Shown here piece by piece: positions 26,800 to 45,850 of a stretch of 64,000 nucleotides of DNA. The translations under genes were made by a program, and so were the position numbers. Each line of letters starts with the position of its first letter. Position 1 is the first letter of the stretch. Under the pieces are notes generated by a model. The model was not told where the DNA came from, did no database searches, and saw nothing but the letters and a program-made list of their open reading frames with translations. The stretch is from Ciona savignyi. Taxonomy: Eukaryota > Chordata > Ascidiacea > Phlebobranchia > Cionidae. The stretch lies in contig CH002977.1 in the NCBI GenBank assembly GCA_000149265.1, forward strand, positions 1,118,784 through 1,182,783, read 5' to 3'.

Positions 26800-27348
26800 G
26801 GAGGCGTTCAACTAATTAATCTCCCCATCTCTCCAATGCAAACTGACCTAACAAAAACGGTTGTAACTCAAAATCCTGCCATAAAACCCTCCAAAATTTA
26901 TTTAAAATTTTTGAGCCCATACCTCTTCGTACATCGGCAACAAACCGGCCCGTTAGTCTAGCGGTTAAGTGCGTCGCCTTTCAATCGAATGGTTGCAGGT
27001 GCGAAACTGGTCGCTAGCTAGTCAGTTGTGTTCTTTAATAGGGCACTTTACTGACATTGCCTGGACCCAGCAGATTAATTGGTTTTACCAAATTGAAGGA
27101 ACGTGTCCATGCACAAGTGATCTGACGATTGCCCGTGTGTTAACCCCCTTGGTTTTCCCATTTACGGGATTAAACATAAATATCCTATCCTATCCAAACA
27201 AGTTATTCGCAACAAAACAGCAAGTAGATGCACAATTAACACTTTTATTTTACAAAGCACCGCTCCACTATTACAAAACTTTACAGCTAAACGATAACAC
27301 CGGCGCGCAGCCTATAATAGCACATACTTCTTTCAACCAAACAAACAA
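26800..27348. repeat. Unclassified interspersed repeat, copy 1, interrupted by a SINE
   Basis: Two arms, 26800-26944 and 27196-27348, match the single continuous repeat at 47220-47563. Shared blocks include GGAGGCGTTCAACTAATTA, CAATGCAAACTGACCT, CCATACC..TTCGTACATCGGC, and in the second arm CAAAACAGC.AG.AGATGCAC, TTTATTTTACAAAGCAC and CTTTACAGCTAAACGA. The two arms are separated by a full-length family 1 SINE. Weak inverted ends (GGCGTT at one side, AACGCC at 27348-27354) hint at a MITE but are too short to decide. Confidence 0.6.
26945..27195 (+). repeat. tRNA-derived SINE, family 1, full length
   Basis: The head reads CCCGTTAGTCTAGCGGTTAA (A-box-like) and then AATGGTTGCAGGTGCGAA (B-box-like), resembling a tRNA. 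The body carries the family blocks in order, and the element ends in a short tandem tail of TCCTA/TATCC units. This is the clearest copy in the + orientation and it defines the 5' and 3' ends of the family. It sits inside the repeat at 26800-27348, so it inserted later. Confidence 0.8.
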
Positions 27349-29209
27349 CGCCATCTGAAATGTGACGCTCTAACCCACCACGTAAATCGGACAGACAATT
27401 GTAGTAATTAAGATGTGTAATGTTAAACCTAACAACAAATTGGAAGAGCTCTGTCAACTATTCCGTGAACTTGGCGTAATTTGATTTTTATTCGTGCTTA
27501 AAAGACTGGTTGTCATGCAAAGAAGATATAAGTATAAACAATACATGACTATTCCAAAGTGCTTATACTTAACTTTAAATTCGTCCATGTTCTGTCACTA
27601 GTTGAATACTACCGGTTAACCCACGGGTTGTTTCCAACAAAAAAGTGGGTAACCAAAATCTCAGCCACGATAAATATTAAAAAGTTGATACTCATTTATA
27701 TCAAATAATATGCTTTGGTGCAATTACTTATTGTTACGACTAAACATATACCTGTTGGCCAGCATGGATATTAAGTAGTTTGTTACTGTTTTGTAGGCCT
27801 ATTCACTACTATTTTGTTATTTGATGCAGATGTTATCTCAATTTTTATACTATTTTCTTTGATCTATCTTTAACTGTATTTTTTGGAAAGAGTTTCTATC
27901 GGACTTATTGTTAAAATGTATTAGGCCTACTTTTTTTCAGGATAAAATATATCTTTTAAATGGAAAAACGCAGGGCGTTATCATAGGCCTATGTGTTGTA
28001 TCTGATTAAGACACCCCTTCAGTTTATGGAGAACACATTAATCCAACAAGTTATTAATTTTTGTTTAATTTTAATTATCCATGACATTGACAATTTTTAG
28101 TTTAATAACCTCCTGCGATTTCCCTTTCAGTGGGAACATGAATATTGTATTATTTTGTATGGAGCCGTTGCATGCCGGTTGCGTATTGTATAGTAGATTG
28201 TTCCTTGTGGGCCCCAGGTAAGGCAGTTACAGCACCTGATGCAATCTGCCATTTCCTACGCGCTGTCTCGAATCTCAGAAGCGCGCAAATAATTGAGGTT
28301 TTCCGCGTAAACGTCCACGACTTGACTACAGGCTTTTGTGTTTTGTCGATTAAAGCTTTAGTAGTTTAATAACATCAATTGTATTAAGCAATTGAGGCGA
28401 GTAACTTAGTACCAGTTACGAGTTAAATCGTTAGATGTTTTAACGACATAGATTCCAGATAAACTCTCAGTAATCGTCACATACAAGATGTTTCTTAATG
28501 AGTTAGGAGTTGTCTTGTGCCAAAGTTCAATAAACTTATATAGACAAACTACTCAACACCTGTGGTAATAATTGTGAACCTAATAATAATAATAGTTCAG
28601 TTATGACACAATGTCAGCGCAAATGCCGGCTGCGGCAATCATAAATCTTTTTAAACACATAGGCCAAAGCTCGCTACAATTTCAATAACTCTAAGGCCTT
28701 GGTAACGATCTGTAAATAAACATTATAACTAAAAAAGGGCGCGAGTGTAAAAAATGTGCTTAATATTTCATAGTTTACGCTAAACGTCAGTTCGCAGATG
28801 GTAGTCATTCATATTTAATCAATTTAATCATTTTTTAGAAATTAATAATTCAGCATTTAATACTAGTTTTAACACAAAATTCTCGACTTAAGGTTATCTG
28901 TTTTAATGTATTAAAACAATTCAATAATCATTGGTAAGAATGTAAGATTTCTATTTTTGCCTATCAAAGATGGTCCTGTGGTGTGTAAGAGCTGGTTCCG
29001 TTTTGTTCACTTTACGCTAATGCATTTGAAATTTGGGAGTTTTTTGTTTAATTATTTTTTTTATGTACCACCGTATCGTACTTAAGTATTTTGCTTTTTC
29101 ACGCTAAACATGTTGACCTTGCTTTTACTAGAAAGCCCTTGTGGAATTTTAAGACAAATAATTTGTTTCAGATTCGTGTTGAAATAATATAACTGGTCTT
29201 AATTGTTGC
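27349..29209. other. Intergenic region before the assembly gap
   Basis: AT-rich, no recognised gene. It contains three TAGGCCTA octamers (near 27793, 27921 and 27983) and short runs of AATAAT. Confidence 0.4.
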
Positions 29210-29309
29210 NNNNNNNNNNNNNNNNNNNNNNNNNNNNNNNNNNNNNNNNNNNNNNNNNNNNNNNNNNNNNNNNNNNNNNNNNNNNNNNNNNNNNNNNNNN
29301 NNNNNNNNN
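29210..29309. other. Assembly gap (100 N)
   Basis: Exactly one hundred N characters, the usual placeholder for a gap of unknown size. True length and content cannot be inferred. Confidence 0.99.
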
Positions 29310-29520
29310 CTCATTTGGGAGGAATTTTTCATTTTTCTCTTTGTTTTATATGACTTTTTTTGACGTTTTTGATTGACGACATTTTGTAATATTATGTAGT
29401 CCTATTTTCAGACCTATAGGCCTATACGCGTAACACTGAAGTGGTTTAGCAGATATATTATGTAGTTGAAATAAATGCATCTTTGAATATGTGTATTCCA
29501 TTATTCGGCTAATAGTGACT

Positions 29521-29598
29521 GTGGTAGTAGGGGAGGAATGAAATGATTCAAAATAGGCAAAGGAAGGCATACAACAAAAAAGGTTGAGAACCACTGCC
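29521..29598. repeat. Fragment ending in a hAT-like terminus
   Basis: The sequence ends in GGTTGAGAACCACTG (29584-29598), which is the reverse complement of the CAGTGGTTCTCAACC terminus common in hAT-superfamily elements. The other end is not visible and may lie in the gap upstream. Confidence 0.4.
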
Positions 29599-30749
29599 TT
29601 ACATAATGCAATTTTATCATTAAGTGTGTATAAAAAATTCACAGAAGGATGACTTTTGCAATCAATTTACATTACTATCCAAGAATAATAAAATTACAGT
29701 TTAAAACGGTATCGATTTTTTTACTACAACCAAAAACGATTTTTTACTACAACCCAAAACTTTTTATTTATAATAAAGCACCCATTTTAGTGGAATAAGT
29801 GTTATATAAATGGGTTAGATCAATTTTTACTAAAATTCCCACAAAACAGGTGCTCTAAAAGCTTAATGTAAAGCTCTCCCGTGTTTTTGCTGCTTTGCCT
29901 TCTATTCCTGCTAAGTTTGCTAAACTGGTGTTTTTTCTTTATGAAACCAATAAATACTGCGAAATGAGTAATTCGTCTTTAGGGTTAATTGATATTAACA
30001 TCTGTAATCTGCGAAATCTGCATAGAGTGCAACATTTTTCTGAAGAAGTCTGATATTTAGCTACCGAGAGAAACACAACGTGAACTTTGTTTATTCCATA
30101 TAAGCCCAGTGAACAAATTATAAGTTTACCACAAAAATCAGGCACCTATGTGCTCTTATATGTAAAATGCAAACGAAACTTCCATCTTGTACTGAAAGTG
30201 ATAATGAAAATCATTCTTAATTCATCTATCTTACAACTATCCAAACCAAAGATATATTTAATGACTATAGTCGAATATTAAACATATGTGTGTAGTGCTT
30301 TCGATACCTGTTTATTTTAGGAATGTGTTATGGGTGTCAATATTTTGGGTATCAATATATTTTTTTTCAAACGCATTTCGTTGTCAATTCCAACTGAGTA
30401 CTAAATAAAAATTTAAATGGGATCCAATAACTAAAGGTTGCTTATGGAATAATCTTATTAATAAAATGCTTTTGCTCTTTTCATCTAGGTAGCTTTCCTT
30501 CTGCTTAACTCAGCGTGCAGGACAAAATGTGATGCATGTGTTAAAAATACATTAATACACCACACTGAACAATGAATTGTGTTTATGACTTGACAATCAC
30601 CCCTAATCTATCGTTACCCGTAGCAATACTGTCTAACTCTACTTGCTACTAAACTTGAGAAAAGACATTTCAGTGCATTAAAGTCGCGTATGCCAATTTG
30701 CCCACTCGCAACACAGAGGTTTCCTACATAATTTTGCAAAATTCCAAAA

Positions 30750-30822
30750 AGTTTCGCGGCACACCTGAGAATCTCAAACGGCACACTAGTGTGCCGCGGC
30801 ACACAGTTTGAGAAACACTGAT
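30750..30822. repeat. Fragment of a hAT-like element with palindromic end
   Basis: GTGTGCCGCGGCACAC is a self-complementary block, followed by AGTTTGAGAAACACTG, the reverse complement of a CAGTGTTTCTCAAACT terminus typical of hAT elements. The opposite terminus was not found, so the copy is probably truncated. It lies about 50 bases before the first visible eIF1 exon. Confidence 0.45.
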
Positions 30823-30869
30823 CTATACTTTGTTCAGTGACACTTACAAATACCTCATTTCTCGGTCAG

Positions 30870-33127
30870 ATCCTTTTGCGGATGCAAGCAAAGGAAATAA
30901 TGTTGGAAGTCAAGGGAGCATGATTCATATTCGGATCCAGCAAAGAAACGGAAGAAAAACTCTAACCACTGTACAGGGTATTTCAGATGATTATGACAAG
31001 AAAAAAATTGTTCGATGCTGCAAGAAGGTTTGTATTTGTTTGTGTATCTGAATTTTCCCAGTGGTAATGTATGGATCACAGATCAGTTCAAATACTCCTG
31101 TCTGTCTTGTTCTACCACATATCTTAGTTCATTACAGAATTTCGAAGGGTTGTGGTCATGATATAAGACATTTTGTTGTGATATTTATACAAGACAGTTG
31201 TGGTGGCACAAATCTGGGCTTGTCTAGTTGTGGTGGCACAAATCCGAACATAATAAAAAAACATAAAAATAAACATTTATTAGTTTTGTGGTCAAAATAA
31301 TAAGTAACCGGTTTAGAACAACAACAGCAATATTGGTTTTATATATATATGTATTAATTTTAAATGATTCCTGTAAGATAGAACATAAGAGTAAGATAAG
31401 ATAACTCGGTTTGATTCTCAATTTAGGAAATTTCACAGCACAGACAATATCCAGGTTTTGTCTCCACAGTTAGGGTTGCTAGAATTTCACAGCAGTTTAA
31501 ATACTGTTATGACATTGCTAAAGTTCTTTTACATATTTGAAAAATGTCCTACAAGCGAGGACAGGTATCAATGTATCATGCAAATTACATGCACAGTATA
31601 ATGTAAAGTAAATTGCTTAAAGCTTAGTTTGTCTGTAGTTAGAATAAGTTTATTTTATAGCGGACATAGAAATCAGGGCTTAGGACCCAGAGCTGGAGCT
31701 TTGAGACGGAGCCCAGGAGCCAAGCATTTCAGAGCAGCTGGAGCCGAAGCTCTTTGTAAAATTTAAGTGGAGCTGGAAGTGAAGTTTTTTAAAAGTTAGC
31801 TCCAGCTCGAATTTCATTTCCTAAGAAGCTACTATTATTGCCGTATTTCACATAATATACAAGGTACCTTTCACAAAATTGAAAAATTGATGCCTCTCTA
31901 GTGCCACCTTTTTTAACTTTCTATGTGATTAGGAATTTGGATATCAGTGCAGGCTTATGTTCATAGCTGCAACGGGCAGTACACAGTCTAACCCAGCTTA
32001 TAGGCATTTAAATCGACTGCTACTGCTGTTAGCACATTTTATGAGTACCATTTATACAGTTTTTTGTTTTACTGGTTACGGGAGCTAAAAACCAAATGTT
32101 GGAATTTCAGGTTTATTTTTAGTCGGGGAGAGATAATGCTTTAAACAGAACTCTAGCAGTTTAGAAATTTATCTGAAGACTTAATTACTGTTGTAGTTGA
32201 AAATGAAGATGAACTTAAGGCATTTCAACACTAGATAAAGAAACTGGCTGGCTTTCAGATATGATTGAGTGTAAAAGAGTCCAGGCTGAAGCCGGGCTGG
32301 AGCTACTTTGCGATAGAAGAGAGCTCCGGAGCTGGAACCAGGGCAGTGCTCCAAAGCCCTGATTGAACTATGCAAATTTCTAGCTCTAGTTTAGATAGAA
32401 AAAAACTGGTGATACACCAGTGTAACTTGGTATTCCTGCTCAGAACAGAACTGTTCGGTATATTTTATGTTACAATGTATAATAAGTTAGTATGTTTAAT
32501 GTTGTAAACCACCATTACCAAATTTCAGTGAAATCAACCATGGGATTTATTCAATTTTGCTCAACAGGAGTTTGCATGCAATGGAACAGTTGTGGATCAT
32601 CCGGAATATGGTGAGGTGTTACAACTGCAAGGTGACCAGCGCAACAACATTGCTGACTTTCTTGTCAAAGTATGTGATGTCTTATTGCATTGGGCTAATT
32701 TCTTATTGCTATTTGTTAGTAATCCTTGATAACAATTAAATTTTGTTGCATTAATTAGTAAAAATATGTAAAAGGCTGTTTAACACAGACTGACATAAAA
32801 ATATGATTAGAGGAGCTATTACAGTATAGGGCAAGGAAATCATTCCTTTGTTCAGCATCCTCGGGTAGGCCTACTATGTTAAAGATGCATCCAAAGTCTC
32901 TTACCAATGTAGTAAACTGAATAGCTATTTGGCGGTTACGTCCAACCTCTTGGTTGACAATTTGATATGCGGTTATTCTGCATGTCAGGTTGCCAGAATT
33001 ATTTAAAATCTAGAATTTAAAGTTAAATATATATGTATATGAATACAGAAATATATGCCTAACATTAAAATTTCTATATCAGGTACGCTTGGCTAAGAAG
33101 GAACAGGTAAAAATCCATGGCTTCTAA
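30870..33127 (+). CDS. EIF1: Eukaryotic translation initiation factor 1 (SUI1), first exon not visible
   Basis: Three exons (30870-31027, 32568-32669, 33083-33127) encode the last about 101 residues of eIF1. They include DPFADASKGN, then IHIRIQQRNGRKTLTTVQGI, DDYDKKKIV, EFACNGTVVDHPEYGEVLQL, QGDQRNNIADFLV and the C-terminal KIHGF. eIF1 binds the 40S subunit and controls start-codon fidelity. Similarity to animal eIF1 is very high and the ORF is intact, so this is not a pseudogene. The first visible exon begins in mid-codon after CTCGGTCAG, so an upstream exon ending in G must carry the start (about 10 residues ending in Phe in relatives). I could not find it on the visible sequence; the gap at 29210 is a plausible location. 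A poly(A) signal lies at 33372-33377. Confidence 0.93.
31674..32361. mobile_element. Non-autonomous hAT-like element in eIF1 intron
   Basis: The ends are imperfect inverted repeats: CAGGGCTTAGGACCCAGAGC at the left, and the reverse complement of the right end reads CAGGGCTTTGGAGCACTGCC. Flanking octamers ATAGAAAT (31666-31673) and ATTGAACT (32362-32369) match at 6 of 8 positions, consistent with an aged 8-bp hAT target duplication. The subterminal regions are rich in GGAGCT/AGCTCC motifs on both sides, typical of hAT transposase-binding repeats. The 688-bp length and lack of a transposase frame make it non-autonomous. Confidence 0.7.
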
Positions 33128-33371
33128 AAGGTTTTCTGACTTTGTTCCTTCAACCATGATTTTAATAAGATTTTTTAAAATGTACTTTGATGAAAATGTC
33201 TGTCATGCAGTGTTTTCATGTTAACGTGATAGTTGTACATAGCTTTGACTAAGTTCTGAAGACCCAAATTAAATCGATCCTGGCATTAAACAACCCGGTG
33301 TACATTCGTTTTTGTTTCTACAAGTTGTGTGTGTTGATTTTGTTTACTAAGTGTATGGTATGAAGAAAACC

Positions 33372-33377
33372 AATAAA
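33372..33377 (+). terminator. Poly(A) signal of eIF1 gene
   Basis: AATAAA about 245 bases after the eIF1 stop codon at 33125-33127. Confidence 0.55.
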
Positions 33378-33737
33378 GCAAGGCTTACAAAGTATGTCGT
33401 GTTATGCATCGTTGACTCATGTCGCCAACCTTAACGCTTGAAACCGTGATCATATAGTTTTTGCTCCATCAATAAACAATATTAAAGAAACACACATTTA
33501 AAATAACATTTGTACCGACTTGGTCGTAAAATCCAAACAAAAGGTTATTTTCAAGAATAAATTAATTCACTATATGTTGCCGGAATCACTGAATTTTAAA
33601 GTCCTTGCAATGCAAAGCCGAGGAAACCTGCCGACGTTCACGCGTTATTCATTTCTTGAACTCGTTGAGTTTAATATATATTTAACAACCAACTTTAAAC
33701 CTTTAAAACACTTTAATAATCCGGGCATGATATGATG

Positions 33738-34222
33738 TTCATGTTTATTGGGAAAACACAACAGGCGTCATCACACGGGCAATCGTCAGCGATCGTTTTC
33801 GGAATGGTAATCATCGGACTACCTTGCGACCCACCGCTATGTTAAGGAGCTATTGCAGTGTGTTGCCAATGATTGACATTCCTTAAATTTTAATACTTGA
33901 ATCCAGTGGGTTTAGACCAGAGATGTCCAACCTTCTATTGTAGTGGCCCGCATTGTCACTTGAAATAATTTAATGGGCCAAGGAACCTGTTAATTCAATG
34001 GGCCGCATACTCTTATAGTTATACATAACCTGTATTTCTGTTGCTTCCATACTATACCCTACTATTACTACGCCCCATAAAGTATAAAATACTACTTGGG
34101 AGTGAAAACGACTAGCGGGTCGCACAAAAATCTCGTGTGGGCCGCAGGTTGGACATCCCTGGTTTAGACGATATCCGCTAAGTGCGGTGCCGAAGAACAC
34201 AACCGAATATAGCCAGCGACCC
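33738..34222 (-). repeat. tRNA-derived SINE, family 1, split by a hAT-like MITE
   Basis: The left part (33738-33917) carries CATGTTTATTGGGAAAAC, CACACGGGCAATCGTCAG, GGAGCTATTGCAGTGTG and GACATTCCTT. The right part (34170-34222) continues the same family order with TCCGCTAAGTGC, GAAGAACACAACCGA and CCAGCGACC. The break is a 244-bp element with its target duplication, so the order of insertion is clear. Confidence 0.75.
33918..34161. mobile_element. hAT-like MITE with exact 8-bp target duplication
   Basis: Termini are CAGAGATGTCCAACCT at the left and AGGTTGGACATCCCTG at the right, inverted repeats with one mismatch in 16. The flanking octamer GTTTAGAC occurs directly before (33910-33917) and directly after (34162-34169) with no mismatch, which is the hAT signature. 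Subterminal GGGCC motifs (GTGGCCCGCATT, GTGGGCCGCAGG) extend the inverted similarity. No coding capacity. Confidence 0.9.
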
Positions 34223-35015
34223 CTTCTGCTGAAAGGCCAGGCCAATAAGGAATTTTGTATGTACAAATATGTTATATGCAGTGCGTTTCTGCAAGAACCA
34301 CCAGGGTTACCTTAGTATCAGGCTTGGTTTGGATTAGCGAAATGTAAATTTTAGTTTCCCTTATAATTTTAAACTCTATAAAACAAACGTATCTTGCTTC
34401 ATCAAATATGACAGGTTTATTACCAATAGCATAACAGTTAGAAAATAAATGACTGATGTTAAATTTAAAAGACGAACAAAGACTACATTTGAAAGATAGG
34501 CTACTATGGAATCCAGATACGTTTGCAGTTGCGTACCGTATTTGATCAAAGTTCAAAGATATTAGTATTCTAATCTAAACGTATAATTAATTTAATACAA
34601 ATTCGAAATAAAACGTGTTATTGTGCAAAGCATTTAAATAAACGCTTGCCTTGTATAATTGATAGCGTGGAAAATGAATAAACATAAATGATAATAAAAC
34701 TTGAATACGATTAGTGACTTAAAACGTTTTCGTGCAATAGTATCATACATACAGGGCATATATAAATATTTATAAAAGCTAAATGAAAAAAGAGACAACT
34801 GGTTACAAAACACGGCTAAAATACCAGGCATTGAAAGTAGGTAAATACGAAAGTTATCCTATAGATTGTTAACAATTACCTTAACCATCAACTCTCTGAA
34901 AAATAAAAAAAACAATTCATTAAAACGAATTAAAAGTCATTATTCACTATGAAGTGCACAATATGCGACCACTAAATAGAACGGACACTAGGGGCCTATA
35001 GCCTTATATAAAAGT
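34223..35015. other. Intergenic region and MMP 3' UTR
   Basis: AT-rich sequence between the SINE/MITE and the end of the minus-strand metalloproteinase CDS. A TTTATT near 34411 (AATAAA on -) could end the MMP transcript about 600 bases past its stop. No gene seen. Confidence 0.4.
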
Positions 35016-43042
<8,027 letters not shown>

Positions 43043-43087
43043 AGCAAACAAGTTAAATGTTTTCAAGTTTTACTGTGATTTTTCTTT

Positions 43088-43192
43088 CGGTTTTAAAAAG
43101 CAACTGTAAAAAGACGGTTTTAAAAAGCAACTATAAAAGGCTGTTTTTAAAAGCAACTGTAAAATACGGTTTTAAAAGCAACTAGAAAAGTA
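43088..43192. repeat. Four-copy minisatellite just upstream of MMP start
   Basis: Four imperfect tandem units of about 26 bp with the core GGTTTTAAAAAGCAACTGTA, 46 bp before the MMP ATG on the minus strand, so in or near the promoter/5' UTR. Confidence 0.8.
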
Positions 43193-45446
43193 TGATATTG
43201 AACTAAATGACCTTTTAACCGAAATTAAGTCAAAAGATTTTTTACCTTACCGATACGCGTATATTACACTTGCTCGAAAACTTCAAACAAACATCCTTTG
43301 GTTTCACCTAATTTTTACTCTTTGAGATGAATTTACTTTTCCATGTATGCTAACACAGCGAATGTAACACTAGTTGCCTACCTCTGCTGGTTTATCGCCA
43401 AAATAATGCTAAGTCAAGCCATCGTTCCCTCTTTTATCCAGATCTACACTTTTTCGCTATCTTGTGACGCGTCGTTTCTCGTCACGGTGTCATTTTATTT
43501 GCCTAACTCCATGGCCGTCGAATCACTAACTATGATAATCGGAAATACTGAGATCACGAATCTCTCGCACGATAGATTGTAAAATCACTTTCTCAATTCT
43601 ACGTTTCCTCGCCACTTACTTCCTACTTTATTTAGAGCGTAATTTTACTTAAAATCTTATTTTCGTACACATATAATAATTTATATTCCGATTGTAAGTG
43701 TTTTAACAAGAAATGAATTTAGTTATTTACTCATAATCATATATATTTTATTTTTTAAGAATTATAGCAATGCACCAAACCAGCTATTAAATATAGAATC
43801 GATTAATATAGATTATTCACATAACATTGTTTTTGGTTTAACCTCCTACACAATGAGGCTACGCTAAAATTAAATATTGAAACTACAAAAGGTATACTGC
43901 AGTTACCTAGGCTTAAAGTTTGTTCCATGCTGAGTTCAGATTAAATAGATATTATATTGACATTTGGTGTGATGTTAGGTGTGTGTTTACATTTCCCGCA
44001 AATCATGGCAGGTGAATTTCGAAAATTCTCCAATAGGTTATTTGCAAATGCATAATAAATATATTTACTCATCTTTGTATTGTTAAATTTACAGTATTTT
44101 TAATTTTCCTTAAAGTATTGAACTTATAACAACTGCTTCCAGTGCAAACATATGACGTCAATTATGCTTTGTACTTTCTCCCAACCATTACTCTTATGTA
44201 GATTTGGAGAGAGTTAATTGGGGTTTGACCCAGACTTCCCAGCACACGGAAATGCAATTGTTTGTCTGGACACTGAAAATATTTGAAACTCCTTTCCGGT
44301 GGTTATTTACCAGGACGATTTATTTTGCAGCCTATATCCGCGTCATAAGTGGATGTTGTTACGTATAATCGATGAAGAAAATGCGACAGGGAAGCGTGAC
44401 TCAACCCCTATTCCGCAACTAGGGCTGGTTATGGTCATGCAAAAATCTCTAATCCTAAAAGCCTCATTGGAGATGCCGATCACAAAAATCTATTAAGATA
44501 GAATTTAATAGCAATATGCTAGAAAGAGCAAAGAATCGTTAAATTGCTTTGGTATTTCCTGTACCAGTCATGGTTTCAGATTCCCGTTGTTTCGCTTCCT
44601 ACGTCACAATTTTTTTCCCGTCATGAGCTATGAGAAAATATTCCCAAGTGCTGTGTTTTTCATCGAGGCTATAAACTCCGAATTTAAATAGCTTTTTTAA
44701 ACTTTAAAAAACCTCGTTCGGGATTTTCCGATTTTAAAACCGCACAGGAAACGTAGGCACATTCCAAAGTGAATGTTTGTCTGCGATTTCACCGTCTTTT
44801 TGTGTAATATTTAACTTTACGTGTTGGTAGAGTGGTTACGTATTTATGACGTGTTATACTTGGTACTACATCAACATTTACGCACGAGTTACGCACGATT
44901 TCCTGAATCTCACGCTATTGAATTTATAAAGTGTTAGCTACCTTTGTATATATATTTTTTCCAGAAGCAAGTACAACAAACAACATTTGACAGGTCATGT
45001 CACACGTAACGTCATGTTCTGGGGACAAAGATGGTAATTTTAGAACATGAAACTTACTGTTTGACATGACAGTGGTAAAATTTTCCTCCTTTATATTTTT
45101 AGAATGTCTGTTCGTGAACCGAAAAAATGCAGACTAAGCTGTTCGGTCAAAAATGTTTCACAATACACAAATACAAGTATAACATAGTAGCATGATTAGG
45201 CTATATGGCAATCCATTTTCTAACATATGTAAGTTTATTCGGATTAATTTAAATGTAATTTGAATATCCAGGTCGAATATAAAAGGTAAAATTTGTTGGG
45301 TAAAAACCAGACGTTAGCTTGGTCGGCCTTGTTATTATGCAAGGATCCCAGTTTGACATTAAACGCTGAAAATGTAATTAAGGAACTCAATACAATGGCC
45401 GTGTGTTTACAATTTAATTAGTTATTTTATAGCATAGGCTAAATAG
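43193..45446. other. Intergenic region upstream of MMP
   Basis: AT-rich sequence without recognised genes. Open frames such as 43343-43582 and 44299-44496 (+) show no family resemblance. Likely holds MMP regulatory sequence. Confidence 0.4.
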
Positions 45447-45850
45447 GACAGGGTAATTATGTTTTATCCTCGTGAATAGGAAACCACGAAGCGGTTATGG
45501 GCAAACGTCGGATTGCCTTGCAAATAATTAAGAGAGCGTTCTTACACTGGCATCCACCGTGCAGTTGGGGAGCTATTATACTGCATGGTTGAGACGTACC
45601 TTCCGTTTAAAGTACGGTTGTGTGGCTTAATGGTTACCCCGACCGATAAATATACCGACTTACATACAAAAGAAAACGGTCTTACAAAAAAAAACACTAT
45701 GAACTTAAAACTAACCCAGAAAAAAAAACTAATAAATGTACCATGTTCGTACTATGTCTATTAAGTGCCTTGTACAAGCACACAACCAAATAGCTGGAGA
45801 CCAGTTGCTATTTTCAACCCATCGGTTGGAAGCCGACGCTCTAACTTACC
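45447..45850 (-). repeat. tRNA-derived SINE, family 1, interrupted by a family 2 tRNA-like repeat
   Basis: The left part (45447-45605) carries AGGACAGGGTAATTATGTTT, TATCCTCGTGAATAGG, GGGGAGCTATTATACTGCA and GTTGAGACGTACCTTCC. The right part (45738-45850) carries TCTATTAAGTGCCTTG, ACACAACCAAATAGCTGGAG, ACCAGTTGC and the head-side CCATCGGTTGGAAG. Between them is a different sequence beginning GTACGGTTGTGTGGCTTAAT, the family 2 head, followed by A-rich tracts. Confidence 0.55.

Noticed and set aside
26945..27012. Functional tRNA gene
   Set aside because: The A- and B-box-like head belongs to a repeated SINE with a body and tail shared by other copies; the acceptor stem does not pair.
26969..27358. 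129-codon + strand open frame
   Set aside because: It lies across the SINE and the flanking repeat, so it is a chance frame in repeats.
28611..28670. ATGTCAGCGCAAATG... as eIF1 exon 1
   Set aside because: The reading (MSAQMPAAAIINLFKH) does not match the conserved eIF1 N-terminus and no donor leaves the single G needed by the exon at 30870.
31190..31250. Short direct repeat GTGGTGGCACAAATC in eIF1 intron as part of a CRISPR-like array
   Set aside because: Only two units, no regular spacing, and the context is an animal intron.
43043..43066. Longer MMP N-terminus starting at 43066
   Set aside because: The codon at 43066 is TTG; the first ATG in frame is at 43042 and begins a normal signal peptide.
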